59,986 bases of DNA from Kordia sp. GTDB taxonomy: Bacteria; Bacteroidota; Bacteroidia; Flavobacteriales; Flavobacteriaceae. The stretch covers positions 1 to 59,986 of the forward strand of contig NVVR01000017.1 of NCBI GenBank assembly GCA_002733415.1. The letters are read 5' to 3'. Numbering within the stretch: the stretch's first letter is position 1; each line of letters begins with the position of its first letter. Positions 7,961-17,475 of this stretch are shown here, one piece after another. The notes beneath the pieces are model-generated. The model had not been told where the DNA came from, ran no database searches, and was given only the letters and a program-made list of their open reading frames with translations. The position numbers were made by a program, and so were the translations under genes.

Positions 7961-10150
7961 ATGCCAAGAAAAAATAAAAAATCACACAATAACATACCAA
8001 ACCTATCTGAAAAATTAGTTAAGATTTTTCAGAAGCAACATAAAAAGAGTTTCGATTACAGACAACTTTCTTCTAAATTAGGAGTTGATGATGCTAATAG
8101 TAGAAACCAGATTATTAAAAAATTACGTCAACTTCAAGTAAAAGGGAAGATTGATGAAGTGGAACGAGGAAAATTTATGATTAAAACAATTGAAGGAGAA
8201 GATGCATATTATATCGGAATAGTAGATATAGCAACACGAGGAAATGGATATGTAGTTTGTGAAGATACAGAAGGAGATATTTTTGTTCATGCAAAAAATA
8301 TGAACCAAGCATTACATGGTGATGAAGTTGAAGTATTAGCATACAGACGTAAAAAAAATAACAAACTTGAAGGTGAAATTACCTATATTTCTAAACGAGC
8401 TAAAGCTGAATTTGTAGGTATTTTACGCTTACAAAAAGATTTTGGTTTTGTTGAATGTACAAGTTCAAAAATGTATACTGATATTTTCATTCCTAAGGGG
8501 ATGACAATGGGTGCGAATGATGGTGACAAAGTAGTAGCTGAAATACATGATTGGCCAGAAAAGGCTAAATCTCCTTTTGGAGAAATTGTTCAGATATTAG
8601 GAAAACCAGGAGAACACAATACAGAAATTCACTCTATTTTAGCAGAGTATGGTTTGCCATATGAATTTCCTAAAAAAGTAGAAGAATATGCGAATAACAT
8701 AGACCTTGAAATTAAGGCTGATGAAATAGCAAAACGTAGGGATATGCGTGATACGCCTACTTTTACTATTGATCCTAAAGATGCTAAAGATTTTGATGAT
8801 GCATTATCATTTGTACCATTAGAAAATGGAAATTATGAAATCGGAATTCACATTGCGGATGTATCTCATTATTTAAAAGAGGGAACTGTTTTAGATGATG
8901 AAGCTTATGAACGTGCAACTTCGGTTTATTTAGTAGATCGTGTAGTACCAATGCTACCAGAAATATTAAGTAACGGTGCTTGTTCATTACGTCCACATGA
9001 AGAGAAATATACATTTTCTGCAGTTTTTGAAATAAATGATAAAACAGAAGTAGTAAATGAATGGTTCGGTCGTACAGTAACCTATTCTGACCAACGTTTT
9101 GCCTATGAAGAAGCACAAGCGATGATTGAATCTGGAGAGAATATAGTTCCTGCAGAAGTATCACTTACTGGTAAAGATTATACTGTGGAACAACACATTA
9201 CAGATGCTATTTTAAAAATGGATGAATTAGCAAAAATAATGCGTAAACAACGTATGCGTGATGGAGCAATTTCTTTTGATAAAGTGGAAGTAAAATTCAA
9301 CTTAGATGAAAATTCAAATCCTACAGGAGTCTACTTTAAAACAGCTCAAGATGCTAATAAATTAATTGAAGAATTTATGTTATTGGCTAACCGTAAAGTA
9401 GCTGGTTTTATAGGAAAACAGAAGAAGACTTTTGTATATAGAATACATGATGAACCAAATGAAGAAAAATTAGGTAATTTACAGAATATCATTTCTAAAT
9501 TTGGATATAAATTAGATTTACAAACACCTAAAACAACTGCTAATTCTTTAAATGAATTATTAGAAAATGTAAAGGGAAAAGGAGAACAAAATTTAGTAGA
9601 TACTTTAGCTATTCGTACCATGAGTAAAGCGGAGTATTCTACGGATAATATAGGACATTACGGACTAGCGTTTGACTATTATTCGCACTTCACCTCTCCT
9701 ATTCGTAGATATCCTGATGTGATGGTACATCGTTTATTACAGTTTTATTTAGACGGTGGTAAGAATGCGGATGCTGAAGAATATGAAGCTAAATGTAAGC
9801 ACTCATCAAACATGGAAGGACTTTCTACAAAAGCAGAAAGAGATTCTATAAAATACATGCAAGTAAAGTTCATGCAGGATCATCAGGATGAAGAATTTGT
9901 AGGAGTTATTTCTGGAGTTACTGAATGGGGAATTTATGTAGAAATAGTTTCTAATAAATGCGAAGGAATGGTGCGAATTAGAGAAATAAAGGACGATTAT
10001 TACACCTTTGACGAAAAGCAATATGCTTTAGTAGGAGAAAATACTGATAACATATATCAACTAGGTGATGAAGTAGTTATTATGGTTAAAAATGCTGATT
10101 TAGTAAAACGTCAGTTGGACTTTGTAGTACTTGGAAAAGTAGTGAAGTAA
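7961..10150 (+). CDS. rnr: Ribonuclease R
   Basis: RNase R is a processive 3'-to-5' exoribonuclease that degrades structured RNA. The 729-residue sequence shows the full layout: an N-terminal basic winged-helix segment, cold-shock/OB domains (about 70-220), the RNB catalytic domain beginning near residue 240, and a C-terminal S1 domain (about 645-725). The catalytic signature DPKDAKDFDDALS near residues 270-282 has the Asp cluster that binds magnesium. The conserved arginine-rich HFTSPIRRYPD block is present. A 233-base AT-rich gap without a recognisable gene precedes it. A hairpin terminator follows at 10206-10247. Start and length agree with the family. Confidence 0.96.
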   Translation: MPRKNKKSHNNIPNLSEKLVKIFQKQHKKSFDYRQLSSKLGVDDANSRNQIIKKLRQLQVKGKIDEVERGKFMIKTIEGEDAYYIGIVDIATRGNGYVVCEDTEGDIFVHAKNMNQALHGDEVEVLAYRRKKNNKLEGEITYISKRAKAEFVGILRLQKDFGFVECTSSKMYTDIFIPKGMTMGANDGDKVVAEIHDWPEKAKSPFGEIVQILGKPGEHNTEIHSILAEYGLPYEFPKKVEEYANNIDLEIKADEIAKRRDMRDTPTFTIDPKDAKDFDDALSFVPLENGNYEIGIHIADVSHYLKEGTVLDDEAYERATSVYLVDRVVPMLPEILSNGACSLRPHEEKYTFSAVFEINDKTEVVNEWFGRTVTYSDQRFAYEEAQAMIESGENIVPAEVSLTGKDYTVEQHITDAILKMDELAKIMRKQRMRDGAISFDKVEVKFNLDENSNPTGVYFKTAQDANKLIEEFMLLANRKVAGFIGKQKKTFVYRIHDEPNEEKLGNLQNIISKFGYKLDLQTPKTTANSLNELLENVKGKGEQNLVDTLAIRTMSKAEYSTDNIGHYGLAFDYYSHFTSPIRRYPDVMVHRLLQFYLDGGKNADAEEYEAKCKHSSNMEGLSTKAERDSIKYMQVKFMQDHQDEEFVGVISGVTEWGIYVEIVSNKCEGMVRIREIKDDYYTFDEKQYALVGENTDNIYQLGDEVVIMVKNADLVKRQLDFVVLGKVVK

Positions 10151-10158
10151 TTTATCTT

Positions 10159-10187
10159 GTCATTTAGACGATAGGAGAAATCTCATA
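10159..10187. repeat. Dispersed intergenic repeat (GACGATAGGAGAAATCTCAT type)
   Basis: A 29-base element reads from TGTCATTTAGACG through ATAGGAGAAATCTCAT between two convergent genes. The same word, TCATTTCTACGATAGGAGAAAT, occurs as both arms of the inverted repeat at 49919-49998. It resembles a short repeat I recall from intergenic spacers of many flavobacterial genomes. No function is known. Confidence 0.5.
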
Positions 10188-10205
10188 ATTAAAATAATTT
10201 TAATT

Positions 10206-10247
10206 AATAATAAAAACCCGAGCCTTAGTGTTCGGGTTTTTATTATT
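10206..10247. terminator. Bidirectional rho-independent terminator between rnr and hdc
   Basis: Arms of 16 bases (10206-10221 and 10232-10247) pair perfectly around a 10-base loop. The stem holds an ACCCGA/TCGGGT core flanked by A-tract and T-tract, so it can terminate transcription in both directions. It sits between the converging rnr and decarboxylase genes. Confidence 0.85.
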
Positions 10248-10330
10248 ATCAATATAACACCTATTAGTATTCGAATAAAAAAGAGGTTTTAGAGAAAATA
10301 ATTGGGTAATACATTATAAGTGATACCCCA

Positions 10331-11482
10331 TTAAAACTCAAATACAAGCTCTTCTTCCTCTACATTTTCTTTAGAGTTAACGATATCGTAAATAAATTCA
10401 TCGATTTGTGCTTTAGTTACATTAGGCATACAAATAACATGTGAAATATCACTTTCTGTAGCCAATTGCCATTTTTGTTTTACTTCAAAAGGAGTTTTAG
10501 GTAATACTACGGTAATTGCTCCTGGATTAATCCACGCATTTATACCTATTTCATTAAGCTTATTTTTACAATATTCAGCAGTTTCTAAACTGTGCTGATA
10601 TCGTTTTCTTAAACCCTCCATGCCTAACTTTTTTAAAGCATACCATAAAAACAAAGGACTATGTCCATTTCTAGACCCTGTAATGGTGGTATCTAATGAT
10701 CCGATGTATGATATACCAGTTGCAATACGATCTCTATTAGAACGCTTTGTAATGATTATTCCACAAGGCATTGGTGAACCAATAAATTTATGGCCGCTAA
10801 TAGAAATACTATCTACACCATCTTTAAAATCAAATGGAATACGTGGTTCAATAAACGCACCATAAGATCCTGCTAAAGCAGCATCACAATGAATATAATG
10901 ATCTTGTATAGCAAGGTTTTTTAAGATGTTTTTAATTTTTGAAACATCATCCTTAGCTTCTTTCATAGTAGTACCAAATGTGGTTAATACTATGGCAGGC
11001 TTATGACGATTCATTCGTACCGTATTTTCAAAATCCTCATAATCGATTTCGCCATTTTCTTGTGAACGAATTACAATACTCGGTATATTAAGTAAATGAA
11101 TGTTTTTCTTCACACTATAATGTGTCGATTCAGAATAATATACCATTGCTTTAGGATATAATTCTCTAGCTAAATACAAACCATACAAGTTACTTTCAGA
11201 TCCTCCATTGGTTACATATCCCCAATAATTTGTTGGATTAGCTCTAAATAATTTAGCAAAAAAACCAATTACTTCTCGTTCCATTTCATGTGTTTGTACT
11301 TTGTACGTACAATCTTCAAAAGGATCACCTAAATTATTAATAGGGTATTTTAAAAATGGGTTTAATTCATCATAATCAAAATCTTTAGAAACAGGGTATC
11401 CAAGAAATGAGTTTCTCGCTTCCTCAATGTTATGTTTCAAGCTGGCTAAACGAGTTTTTGCTGTATTTGAAATTGTATTCAT
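10331..11482 (-). CDS. hdc: PLP-dependent decarboxylase, histidine-decarboxylase type
   Basis: This 383-residue protein belongs to the group II pyridoxal-phosphate amino-acid decarboxylases and closely resembles the Gram-negative histidine decarboxylases, which make histamine and CO2 from histidine. Visible family blocks are GYVTNGGSESNLYG, the HCDAA motif that contacts the PLP ring, and the lysine-bearing SISGHKFIGSPMPCG near residue 232 (Schiff-base lysine). TGSRNGHSPLFLWYAL follows. Plant serine decarboxylases share this pattern, so the substrate is probable rather than certain. An Lrp/AsnC regulator is divergently transcribed from the shared 154-base spacer and is the obvious candidate regulator. 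A good promoter lies at 11502-11533. The ATG start agrees with family length. Confidence 0.8.
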   Translation of the reverse strand: MNTISNTAKTRLASLKHNIEEARNSFLGYPVSKDFDYDELNPFLKYPINNLGDPFEDCTYKVQTHEMEREVIGFFAKLFRANPTNYWGYVTNGGSESNLYGLYLARELYPKAMVYYSESTHYSVKKNIHLLNIPSIVIRSQENGEIDYEDFENTVRMNRHKPAIVLTTFGTTMKEAKDDVSKIKNILKNLAIQDHYIHCDAALAGSYGAFIEPRIPFDFKDGVDSISISGHKFIGSPMPCGIIITKRSNRDRIATGISYIGSLDTTITGSRNGHSPLFLWYALKKLGMEGLRKRYQHSLETAEYCKNKLNEIGINAWINPGAITVVLPKTPFEVKQKWQLATESDISHVICMPNVTKAQIDEFIYDIVNSKENVEEEELVFEF

Positions 11483-11501
11483 TCTGTAATCTTTTTTTCT
11501 G

Positions 11502-11533
11502 CAAAAGTAAATAGTAAAGGAATATAATTCAAA
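11502..11533 (-). promoter_or_regulatory. Bacteroidota-type promoter of hdc
   Basis: On the minus strand TTTG (11533-11530) and TACTTTTG (11509-11502) are separated by 20 bases. This matches the Bacteroidota housekeeping consensus TTTG-N19-TAnnTTTG. The element ends 20 bases before the hdc start codon, consistent with a short leader. Confidence 0.6.
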
Positions 11534-11636
11534 TAAATAATAAAATACAGTTAATTATTCTGTTATAATAAAATATAAAGTATTTTTACATTGTTTAAGG
11601 CACGGAGTAAATTTACAAACAGAATTATTTTCTACT

Positions 11637-12089
11637 ATGGATGAAATAGATAAAAAAATATTGATGCTTTTACAGCAAAATGCGAAACAAAATACTAAAG
11701 AAATAGCAGATAAAATAGGCTTAACAATTTCTCCAACTTTCGAACGAATTAAAAAATTAGAGCAGCAAGGGTATATAAAAAGCTATGTTGCTATACTTAA
11801 CGGAAAAAAAATAGACAAAGGATTACTTGTCTATTGTCATATATCATTAGCTACACATTCAAAAGAATTGATAGATAATTTTAAAGCAGAAATAACTGCT
11901 TTTCCTGAAATTATGGCTTGTTTACACGTGTCAGGAAGTTATGATTTTTTATTAAAAATATCCGTTAAGGATATGGCAGGATATCAGGAATTAGTAGTCG
12001 ATAAATTATCGGTTATTAAAGGAATATCAAACGTACAAAGTTCATTTGTAATGGAAAGCATCAAAAATGAAACAGCTTATGTGTTGTAA
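11637..12089 (+). CDS. Lrp/AsnC-family transcriptional regulator
   Basis: A 150-residue feast/famine regulator. The N-terminal 60 residues form the winged helix-turn-helix: MDEIDKKILMLLQQNA, then IADKIGLTISPTFERIKKLEQQGYI. The remaining 90 form the RAM effector-binding/oligomerisation domain, including the conserved HVSGSYDFLLKI region. Such proteins bind DNA as dimers to higher oligomers and respond to amino acids. The divergent neighbour encodes an amino-acid decarboxylase, so an amino acid such as histidine is a reasonable guess for the effector; this is inference. The gene ends three bases before the convergent AraC-type gene, with no room for a separate terminator. Confidence 0.93.
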   Translation: MDEIDKKILMLLQQNAKQNTKEIADKIGLTISPTFERIKKLEQQGYIKSYVAILNGKKIDKGLLVYCHISLATHSKELIDNFKAEITAFPEIMACLHVSGSYDFLLKISVKDMAGYQELVVDKLSVIKGISNVQSSFVMESIKNETAYVL

Positions 12090-12092
12090 GTA

Positions 12093-12995
12093 TTATTTAA
12101 TAGGAATACACATATCAACTATACATTTTTTTTCTGGGTGCTCGTTAAAATTGTTATGATAGATTTCATATGGAGGGTAGTTAGCTTTGGTATGTCCATT
12201 TTCATTCATCCACATAAATATACCCGTCCAAGCTTGTTCAAATTCTTGCATACCAATTTCAAAACGTGCAACAATACATTTTTGAGAAATAAAAGTTACC
12301 CCTTCTATTTCATCTTCTGACGTAATAGAATTATCTGTCAACAAACAAGCTTTCATGCGGACCTTGTCAGGGGAAGTAACTTTAAAACTATCGTAAAAAA
12401 TAGCACCTATTTTAAAGTTAGGGTTCACTAACAAACCTTTTGGACCTGCCCAATCCATAAGGTTTGTAAAAGTGTTTTGTAGCCCTTGTATTCCAATTTG
12501 TGTAAGTGTTGCAAAATGCAATTCAGGAACTTGCTTAACTGCTATAGTAGTATTCATATCTCTCCAATGTAATAGTTGTTCTAGATTACGAAGGTAGGCT
12601 TCTTTAATGTCGGCTGTTTGTCCAATCTTGCTATACTTATCTGGGTTCACTTTTCTAAACTTTGAGGGACTGTTTTTATATAATTTTTTAAATGATTTGG
12701 TAAAAGATGGAGCGCTATTAAAACCACATTGTAAGTAAATATCTGAAATAGATAATTGCTGATTTCTATATAATAAACCAGCAGCGTTTTCTAACCGTTT
12801 TCTGTTGATGTAACTATTTAAAGGTTCATGGGTAATGACTTTAAATACCCTGTGAAAATGATATGGAGAATAGCATGCTATTTTGGCAATAGTTTCTAGG
12901 GATAAATCACCCTCAAGGTTCTCATCTATATACGTAAATATTGTATTGATTCGTTGAGTATAAGTTTTGGTTGTTTCAGTTTTAGAAAAGGTCAT
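12093..12995 (-). CDS. AraC-family regulator with GyrI-like effector domain
   Basis: The N-terminal half (about residues 10-110 from the chosen start) carries the two helix-turn-helix motifs of AraC/XylS proteins, for example IAKIACYSPYHFHRVFK and SISDIYLQCGFNSAPSFTKSFK. The C-terminal half is a GyrI-like/Rob-type small-molecule-binding domain of about 155 residues, so the layout is like SoxS/Rob relatives and multidrug-sensing regulators. The open frame extends upstream to 13028, but that extension would run through the glnS terminator hairpin (13015-13042). The ATG at 12995 (MTFSKTETTK) is therefore the better start. The target and effector are unknown. It is convergent with the Lrp gene. 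Confidence 0.88.
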   Translation of the reverse strand: MTFSKTETTKTYTQRINTIFTYIDENLEGDLSLETIAKIACYSPYHFHRVFKVITHEPLNSYINRKRLENAAGLLYRNQQLSISDIYLQCGFNSAPSFTKSFKKLYKNSPSKFRKVNPDKYSKIGQTADIKEAYLRNLEQLLHWRDMNTTIAVKQVPELHFATLTQIGIQGLQNTFTNLMDWAGPKGLLVNPNFKIGAIFYDSFKVTSPDKVRMKACLLTDNSITSEDEIEGVTFISQKCIVARFEIGMQEFEQAWTGIFMWMNENGHTKANYPPYEIYHNNFNEHPEKKCIVDMCIPIK

Positions 12996-13014
12996 AAAAA
13001 CTAATTTAACCAAA

Positions 13015-13042
13015 AAAGCCGAAAACAACTAGTTTCGGCTTT
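13015..13042 (-). terminator. Rho-independent terminator of glnS
   Basis: The arms AAAGCCGAAA (13015-13024) and TTTCGGCTTT (13033-13042) pair over ten bases with an eight-base loop. On the minus strand the hairpin is followed by a run of T, as expected for termination of glnS, whose stop is at 13064. The structure also argues that the downstream AraC gene starts after it. Confidence 0.8.
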
Positions 13043-13063
13043 GATTTAAACGTTGAGTATTTA

Positions 13064-15097
13064 TTATAAGGATTTCACCTCTTCTACCATCATTTCATGA
13101 CTATCTTGTGTAACACTTTCTATAAAAGTATTAATAGCTTCATTACGTTTTTGCCCTTTTTTTAGTAAGACACTAAGTGTAATAACAGTAGCAATACGGA
13201 TTCCTACTTTTTTAGCAGGAGTTTCAAACAACGGCTCTAAATCCTCATAAGGAACTTCCTCAGCGTACTTTAAAATTTTTGTTTTAGCAGCATCTAGTTT
13301 AGGCCCAGATAAGTTCGCATATTTCTTTCCCAATTTCTTAATCTCGCTAATAGGGTTCTTTTGTGCTTGCTGTTGTTGCGGTCTTCTTTCTCCTCCAGTA
13401 TTTTTATTATGTTTATCTGAAGCTATTGGCTTCCAAGAATCTTTTAACCCAACAGTTTTATTAAATACTAAATTATCAGCAGTTGAGTCCGTATCCACAT
13501 TAAAATACCCTAAACGTTGAAACTGAAATTCAGTACCTACAATTGCATTAGCTAAAAATGGCTCTACAAAGGCAGTTTTAATTATTTCTAATGATTTAGG
13601 GTTGATGTATTGCATGAAGTCAGTGTCTTTATGACTATCAGGTGCTTCATCTAAAAACAAACGATCATAGACTCTTATTTCGGCTTTTACAGCATGTTTG
13701 ATGGAAACCCAATGTAAAGTTCCTTTTACTCTACGTGTACTTGCTTCAGTACCACTCCCCGATCTAGAATCTAAATCAGCAGTACAATGTATTTCAGTAA
13801 TGGTTCCGTTAGCATCTTTAACTACGGATTCTCCTTTAATGATGTATGCATTTTTCAAACGGACTTCTTTTCCTAAGGTCAAACGGAAATATTTGTTTCC
13901 AGCTTCTTCTTTAAAATCTTCATGTTCAATATATAATTCCTTTGAAAACGGAACCTCATGTGTTCCTGATTTTTCATCTTCAGGATTATTATCAGCAATT
14001 AAAAACTCTTCCTTGTTATCAGGGTAATTAGTAATAACAAGCTTTATAGGGTCAATAACACCCATAACTCTTGTAGCCGATTTATTTAAATCTTCACGAA
14101 TACAGAATTCTAATAAAGAAACATCTGTAACACTATCACGTTTTGAAATACCGGATACATCACTAAATTTCCTAATTGCAGCTGCTGTATATCCTCTACG
14201 TCGTAAACCAGAAATAGTAGGCATTCTAGGGTCATCCCATCCAGTAACAACGTTATCTTCTACCAAACGTAGTAATTTACGTTTACTCATGATGGTATAA
14301 CTCAAGTTTCTACGAGCAAACTCACGTTGTTTTGGGCGAATATTTTGGGTGTCATATACTTGATCTAAAAACCAATCGTATAACTCACGATGAGGTTTAA
14401 ATTCAAGAGTGCAAAATGAATGTGAAACCTCCTCTAAGTAATCAGACTCTCCATGTGTCCAGTCATACATTGGATAGATACACCAATCACTACCAGTTCT
14501 ATGATGATCTTTTTTTAAGATACGATACATGATGGGATCACGCATTAACATATTAGAAGAAGTCATGTCAATTTTAGCACGCAATGCATAGCTTCCTTCA
14601 TTGAAGGCACCATTTTTCATTTGTTCAAATAATGCTAAATTTTCTTCGACGGATTTGTTTCTATATGGGCTTTCAACACCAGGTTCAGTATGTGTTCCTT
14701 TTTGTTGCGCCATTTCTTCAGCGGATAAGCCATCTACATAAGCTGCTCCTTTTTTAATTAGCAGAACTGCCCAATCATACAATTGCTGAAAATAATCAGA
14801 AGAATAGCATTCGTTAGTCCATTGAAAGCCTAACCAAGCAATATCTCTTTTTATAGCATCAACATATTCTTGCTCTTCTTTTGCTGGATTAGTATCATCA
14901 AAACGAAGGTTTACCGGCGCATTATAACGTTTTCCTAAACCAAAATTTAAACAAATTGCAGCGGCATGCCCAATATGTAAATATCCATTTGGTTCAGGCG
15001 GAAAACGAAAATGTAATTTATCCGTAGATAAACCATTTGTGATATCGTCTTCTATAATTTGTTCAATGAAATTAAGTGATTTTGTTTCTTCTGACAT
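13064..15097 (-). CDS. glnS: Glutaminyl-tRNA synthetase with C-terminal extension
   Basis: GlnRS charges tRNA-Gln. Class I signatures are present: PEPNGYLHIGHA with HIGH at residues 41-44, and an MSKRK-type KMSKS loop near residues 267-271. The anticodon-binding beta-barrel domains follow. The protein has 677 residues against about 554 in E. coli. The extra 100-odd C-terminal residues follow a Gln-rich linker near residue 570 and form a helical module, possibly YqeY-like. Additions of this sort are known in some GlnRS enzymes, where they help hold tRNA. A promoter-like TAGTTTTG lies on the minus strand at 15124-15117, about 20 bases upstream of the ATG. Confidence 0.96.
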   Translation of the reverse strand: MSEETKSLNFIEQIIEDDITNGLSTDKLHFRFPPEPNGYLHIGHAAAICLNFGLGKRYNAPVNLRFDDTNPAKEEQEYVDAIKRDIAWLGFQWTNECYSSDYFQQLYDWAVLLIKKGAAYVDGLSAEEMAQQKGTHTEPGVESPYRNKSVEENLALFEQMKNGAFNEGSYALRAKIDMTSSNMLMRDPIMYRILKKDHHRTGSDWCIYPMYDWTHGESDYLEEVSHSFCTLEFKPHRELYDWFLDQVYDTQNIRPKQREFARRNLSYTIMSKRKLLRLVEDNVVTGWDDPRMPTISGLRRRGYTAAAIRKFSDVSGISKRDSVTDVSLLEFCIREDLNKSATRVMGVIDPIKLVITNYPDNKEEFLIADNNPEDEKSGTHEVPFSKELYIEHEDFKEEAGNKYFRLTLGKEVRLKNAYIIKGESVVKDANGTITEIHCTADLDSRSGSGTEASTRRVKGTLHWVSIKHAVKAEIRVYDRLFLDEAPDSHKDTDFMQYINPKSLEIIKTAFVEPFLANAIVGTEFQFQRLGYFNVDTDSTADNLVFNKTVGLKDSWKPIASDKHNKNTGGERRPQQQQAQKNPISEIKKLGKKYANLSGPKLDAAKTKILKYAEEVPYEDLEPLFETPAKKVGIRIATVITLSVLLKKGQKRNEAINTFIESVTQDSHEMMVEEVKSL

Positions 15098-15603
15098 GCT
15101 TCAAAAATTAGAAACACAAAACTATACCAAATAAACCACAAAATAAAACAAAAACACTTGTTCATTTTCTTTCCTTTTTTCATTGTAATAAACTTCCGTA
15201 GCTGTGCTATGCAATTATATTACGGCTTTAAAAGAAAGAAAAGCAACTTCGGGTTTTAAGTCTCATTTTATGATTCATTTGGTATTACTGAAAATGCTTT
15301 AGATACCCACACTCAGAATTATTAGTTTTTCTCCTAACTAGTGGGTTTACTATATTAAGTTTATTTAGGTAGTAAAATAACAGGCTATTTTTTTTAGTAG
15401 CTAGTATCAATAAAAGATATTACTTGTAAACTATTGATTATTAAATAAATAAATTGTAATTTAGTAAGGTCCCACTAGTTCTTACGTCTAAAATTCTATA
15501 AAAATTAAAGTTTAGAAATGAAACGGATAATAATTTTCAAGCTACCGGAGAGCGATTATGTGTGATTTTCGGCTAACTAGTATTAATATTAAAGCATTCA
15601 CAG
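15098..15603. other. 500-base intergenic region with repeat remnants
   Basis: I see no gene here. The region holds an inverted pair of purine/pyrimidine-rich words (TTTTCTTTCC near 15165 and AAAGAAAGAAAAG near 15231) around a CCGTAGCTGTGCTATGC/ATTACGG segment. This looks like one of the decayed intergenic repeats common in flavobacteria. Two inverted copies of the AACTAGTGGG word lie at 15336-15345 and 15471-15480, 126 bases apart. The glnS promoter occupies the first 30 bases. Confidence 0.45.
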
Positions 15604-15834
15604 ATGAAAAAGAAAATTAGAACAGTTTTTACAAAGTTAAAAAAACCGAATACATGGGGAAGAGAAGATTATCAAGGTAAATCTATTATGAAGATTAAAA
15701 ACCATAGAGTTGATAAGTTCAGGCCTGATGAATTGAAACATATGGGATTTGTACAACGGATAGCGACTAAATATGTTACTGGTTTTACTAAATCGGATAA
15801 AAATACACTTTGGAGAGAATTGCCTAATACATAA
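15604..15834 (+). CDS. Small basic hypothetical protein (doubtful)
   Basis: A 76-residue open frame with an ATG start and a strongly basic composition (many Lys and Arg). It has no signal peptide, no membrane segment and no motif I recognise. It is followed by a hairpin (CCCTGTA 15852-15858, TACAGGG 15870-15876) that could end its transcript. Another open frame of similar size lies on the opposite strand over the same bases, but it is rich in Cys, Ile and Phe and looks like a shadow. The plus-strand frame has a more protein-like composition, but I cannot show that it is expressed. Confidence 0.35.
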   Translation: MKKKIRTVFTKLKKPNTWGREDYQGKSIMKIKNHRVDKFRPDELKHMGFVQRIATKYVTGFTKSDKNTLWRELPNT

Positions 15835-15851
15835 ACATATTAAGTTAAATA

Positions 15852-15876
15852 CCCTGTACAATTTAATGATACAGGG
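15852..15876. terminator. Hairpin between convergent genes
   Basis: CCCTGTA and TACAGGG pair over seven bases around an 11-base loop. It lies 15 bases beyond the end of the T9SS-secreted protein gene on the minus strand and 17 bases beyond the small plus-strand frame. The T-tracts on both sides are weak, so this is a moderate call. Confidence 0.5.
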
Positions 15877-15891
15877 CGTTATTATGTAAAA

Positions 15892-17406
15892 TTATTTAAT
15901 AATAAGTCTTTTAGTAACTATAGTACTATTAGTATCTCTTTTAACTCTAACTAAATACACCCCTTTTGATAAAGAACGAGTATTAATAGTAATAGTGTTT
16001 TTTGTATGGTTTGATTTTCTAACTTTACGTCCAATAAGGTCGTACACAGTAACTTTTATTGAGCTAAACTCTAGATTGTTTAACTGAATAGTAATTTCAT
16101 TTGTAGCTGGATTAGGAAACATTTTAAATGCATTAGCTAATTCAAAACCTTCTGTAGCCAAAATATTTGCGTTCACTTCTTGGTCGGCAAATTTTAAAAC
16201 TTCACAGTTATAAACAGTATCAATTCCATCCCTATTTGCTATTCCATCAGTAACGATGTAATGATCAGCATTTACAGTAAACGTATAATCGACATAATTA
16301 CCTGTAAATATTACTTTGTCGGCAGTACCGCCCTTACAATCAATACGGTCATTCCCTTTTACTCCTTCAATAGTGTTATTACTACCATTCCCATTTAGGT
16401 TATTATCAGAATCATTTCCCTTTAATCCAGAAGCATTAGTTCCTGTTAGGCTAGTGTGTTGTAAATATTGTGACTTGTACGTGTATTTTTGAGTATCATT
16501 TCTTGTCATGTTAAAAATACCCGTAAAACTCGGGTCAATATCCATATTGATATTGATCATTGGTGAAAAGTATTTACCCACAACTGCATACCCCATTGGG
16601 TCTTCTGTTTGTATTTCTGTTCGGCTTTTAGCAATATATAATCCCCACATTCCTGTTGTAGCACTACTTGGTTCTCCTACTTCATTCCAAGCCTCCCACA
16701 GTCCGTAATAACTATCTACTACAGAAGCAAGATACTCTTGCGATAAACTATTTTCTTGCGCTAATTCATAATACCAACCAGAAGTAGTAGAAGAACCTAT
16801 TGGCCAAATAGCAAAGGTGTTATTATCAGCATTGTCTTGTGCCGCTCTAATTTCTGTTTGATAAGCAGGTAATGCTCCAGGATTTGTATTGGTGCCATCT
16901 ACACCAATACCCATGTCATGCATAAAGTGTAAAATCTCTTCATATGCAGCATCTCTATGATTATAGTCATTAGCAGTATACCAAAGATGCCCTTCGACAG
17001 CCATTTCATTTTGATACAAAGGTTGTGCATTAATATTTGGCGGATTGGTATCACCATCACTTCCATTTAGTAACATTAACATTGCTTCATTAATCCCCAT
17101 TTTATTGATTACAGCTGTTTTATCAGTTCCGTGTTGCGAACCTGGAACATTGGTTAAATAGAATTGTAAAATGTTTCTAGCGCGAACTATTTGAGCCTCT
17201 GTAATTAAATTTTGAGCCATGATATGGATTGCTTTTCCATTAGGAGCTTGAATTTTGGTATATTTTACAAAAGTAGAATACGCTCCAGTTGTGTATGGCA
17301 TTGCAATCACTCCGTTGGTAGCGGTACTAATATTATAATTGTCTTGTAGTTGTGCTTTACAAGAAAAACTAATTAGTATTAATAATAAAATGTAGGCTTT
17401 TTTCAT
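15892..17406 (-). CDS. T9SS-secreted protein with RTX-like repeats, unfamiliar N-terminal family
   Basis: A 504-residue exported protein. Residues 1-18 are a signal peptide ending in SCKAQ. Residues about 30-310 form a globular domain containing DAAYEEILHFMHDMG near residues 155-169. This domain shares its order of motifs with the lipoprotein at 32394-33281 (DAALEEVWHIITHAG there), so I infer homology. The Glu/His cluster could bind metal, but the standard HExxH is not present. Residues about 325-355 are Gly/Asn/Asp repeats like RTX calcium-binding nonapeptides, followed by a typical post-RTX segment ending LKFADQEV. The last 80 residues are a type A T9SS sorting domain (MFPNPATNEITI to the C-terminus). 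The function is unknown; a calcium-stabilised surface protein or enzyme is plausible. Confidence 0.8.
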   Translation of the reverse strand: MKKAYILLLILISFSCKAQLQDNYNISTATNGVIAMPYTTGAYSTFVKYTKIQAPNGKAIHIMAQNLITEAQIVRARNILQFYLTNVPGSQHGTDKTAVINKMGINEAMLMLLNGSDGDTNPPNINAQPLYQNEMAVEGHLWYTANDYNHRDAAYEEILHFMHDMGIGVDGTNTNPGALPAYQTEIRAAQDNADNNTFAIWPIGSSTTSGWYYELAQENSLSQEYLASVVDSYYGLWEAWNEVGEPSSATTGMWGLYIAKSRTEIQTEDPMGYAVVGKYFSPMININMDIDPSFTGIFNMTRNDTQKYTYKSQYLQHTSLTGTNASGLKGNDSDNNLNGNGSNNTIEGVKGNDRIDCKGGTADKVIFTGNYVDYTFTVNADHYIVTDGIANRDGIDTVYNCEVLKFADQEVNANILATEGFELANAFKMFPNPATNEITIQLNNLEFSSIKVTVYDLIGRKVRKSNHTKNTITINTRSLSKGVYLVRVKRDTNSTIVTKRLIIK

Positions 17407-17475
17407 GATTTGAGGTTTTTGAATTACACCTCAAAAATACGACAACATCAATGTTTACAGTAAGTTGTATGTTTT

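Noticed and set aside
8784..9164. 126-codon minus-strand open frame inside rnr
   Set aside because: Antisense to the conserved RNB domain; the composition (Leu/His/Gln-rich) is an artefact of the opposite-strand codons.
13698..14027. 109-codon plus-strand open frame inside glnS
   Set aside because: Antisense shadow of a highly conserved essential gene.
15637..15861. 74-codon minus-strand open frame opposite the small basic ORF
   Set aside because: Composition dominated by Cys, Ile, Phe and Ser with no motif; overlaps the hairpin at 15852-15876. The plus-strand frame is somewhat more protein-like.
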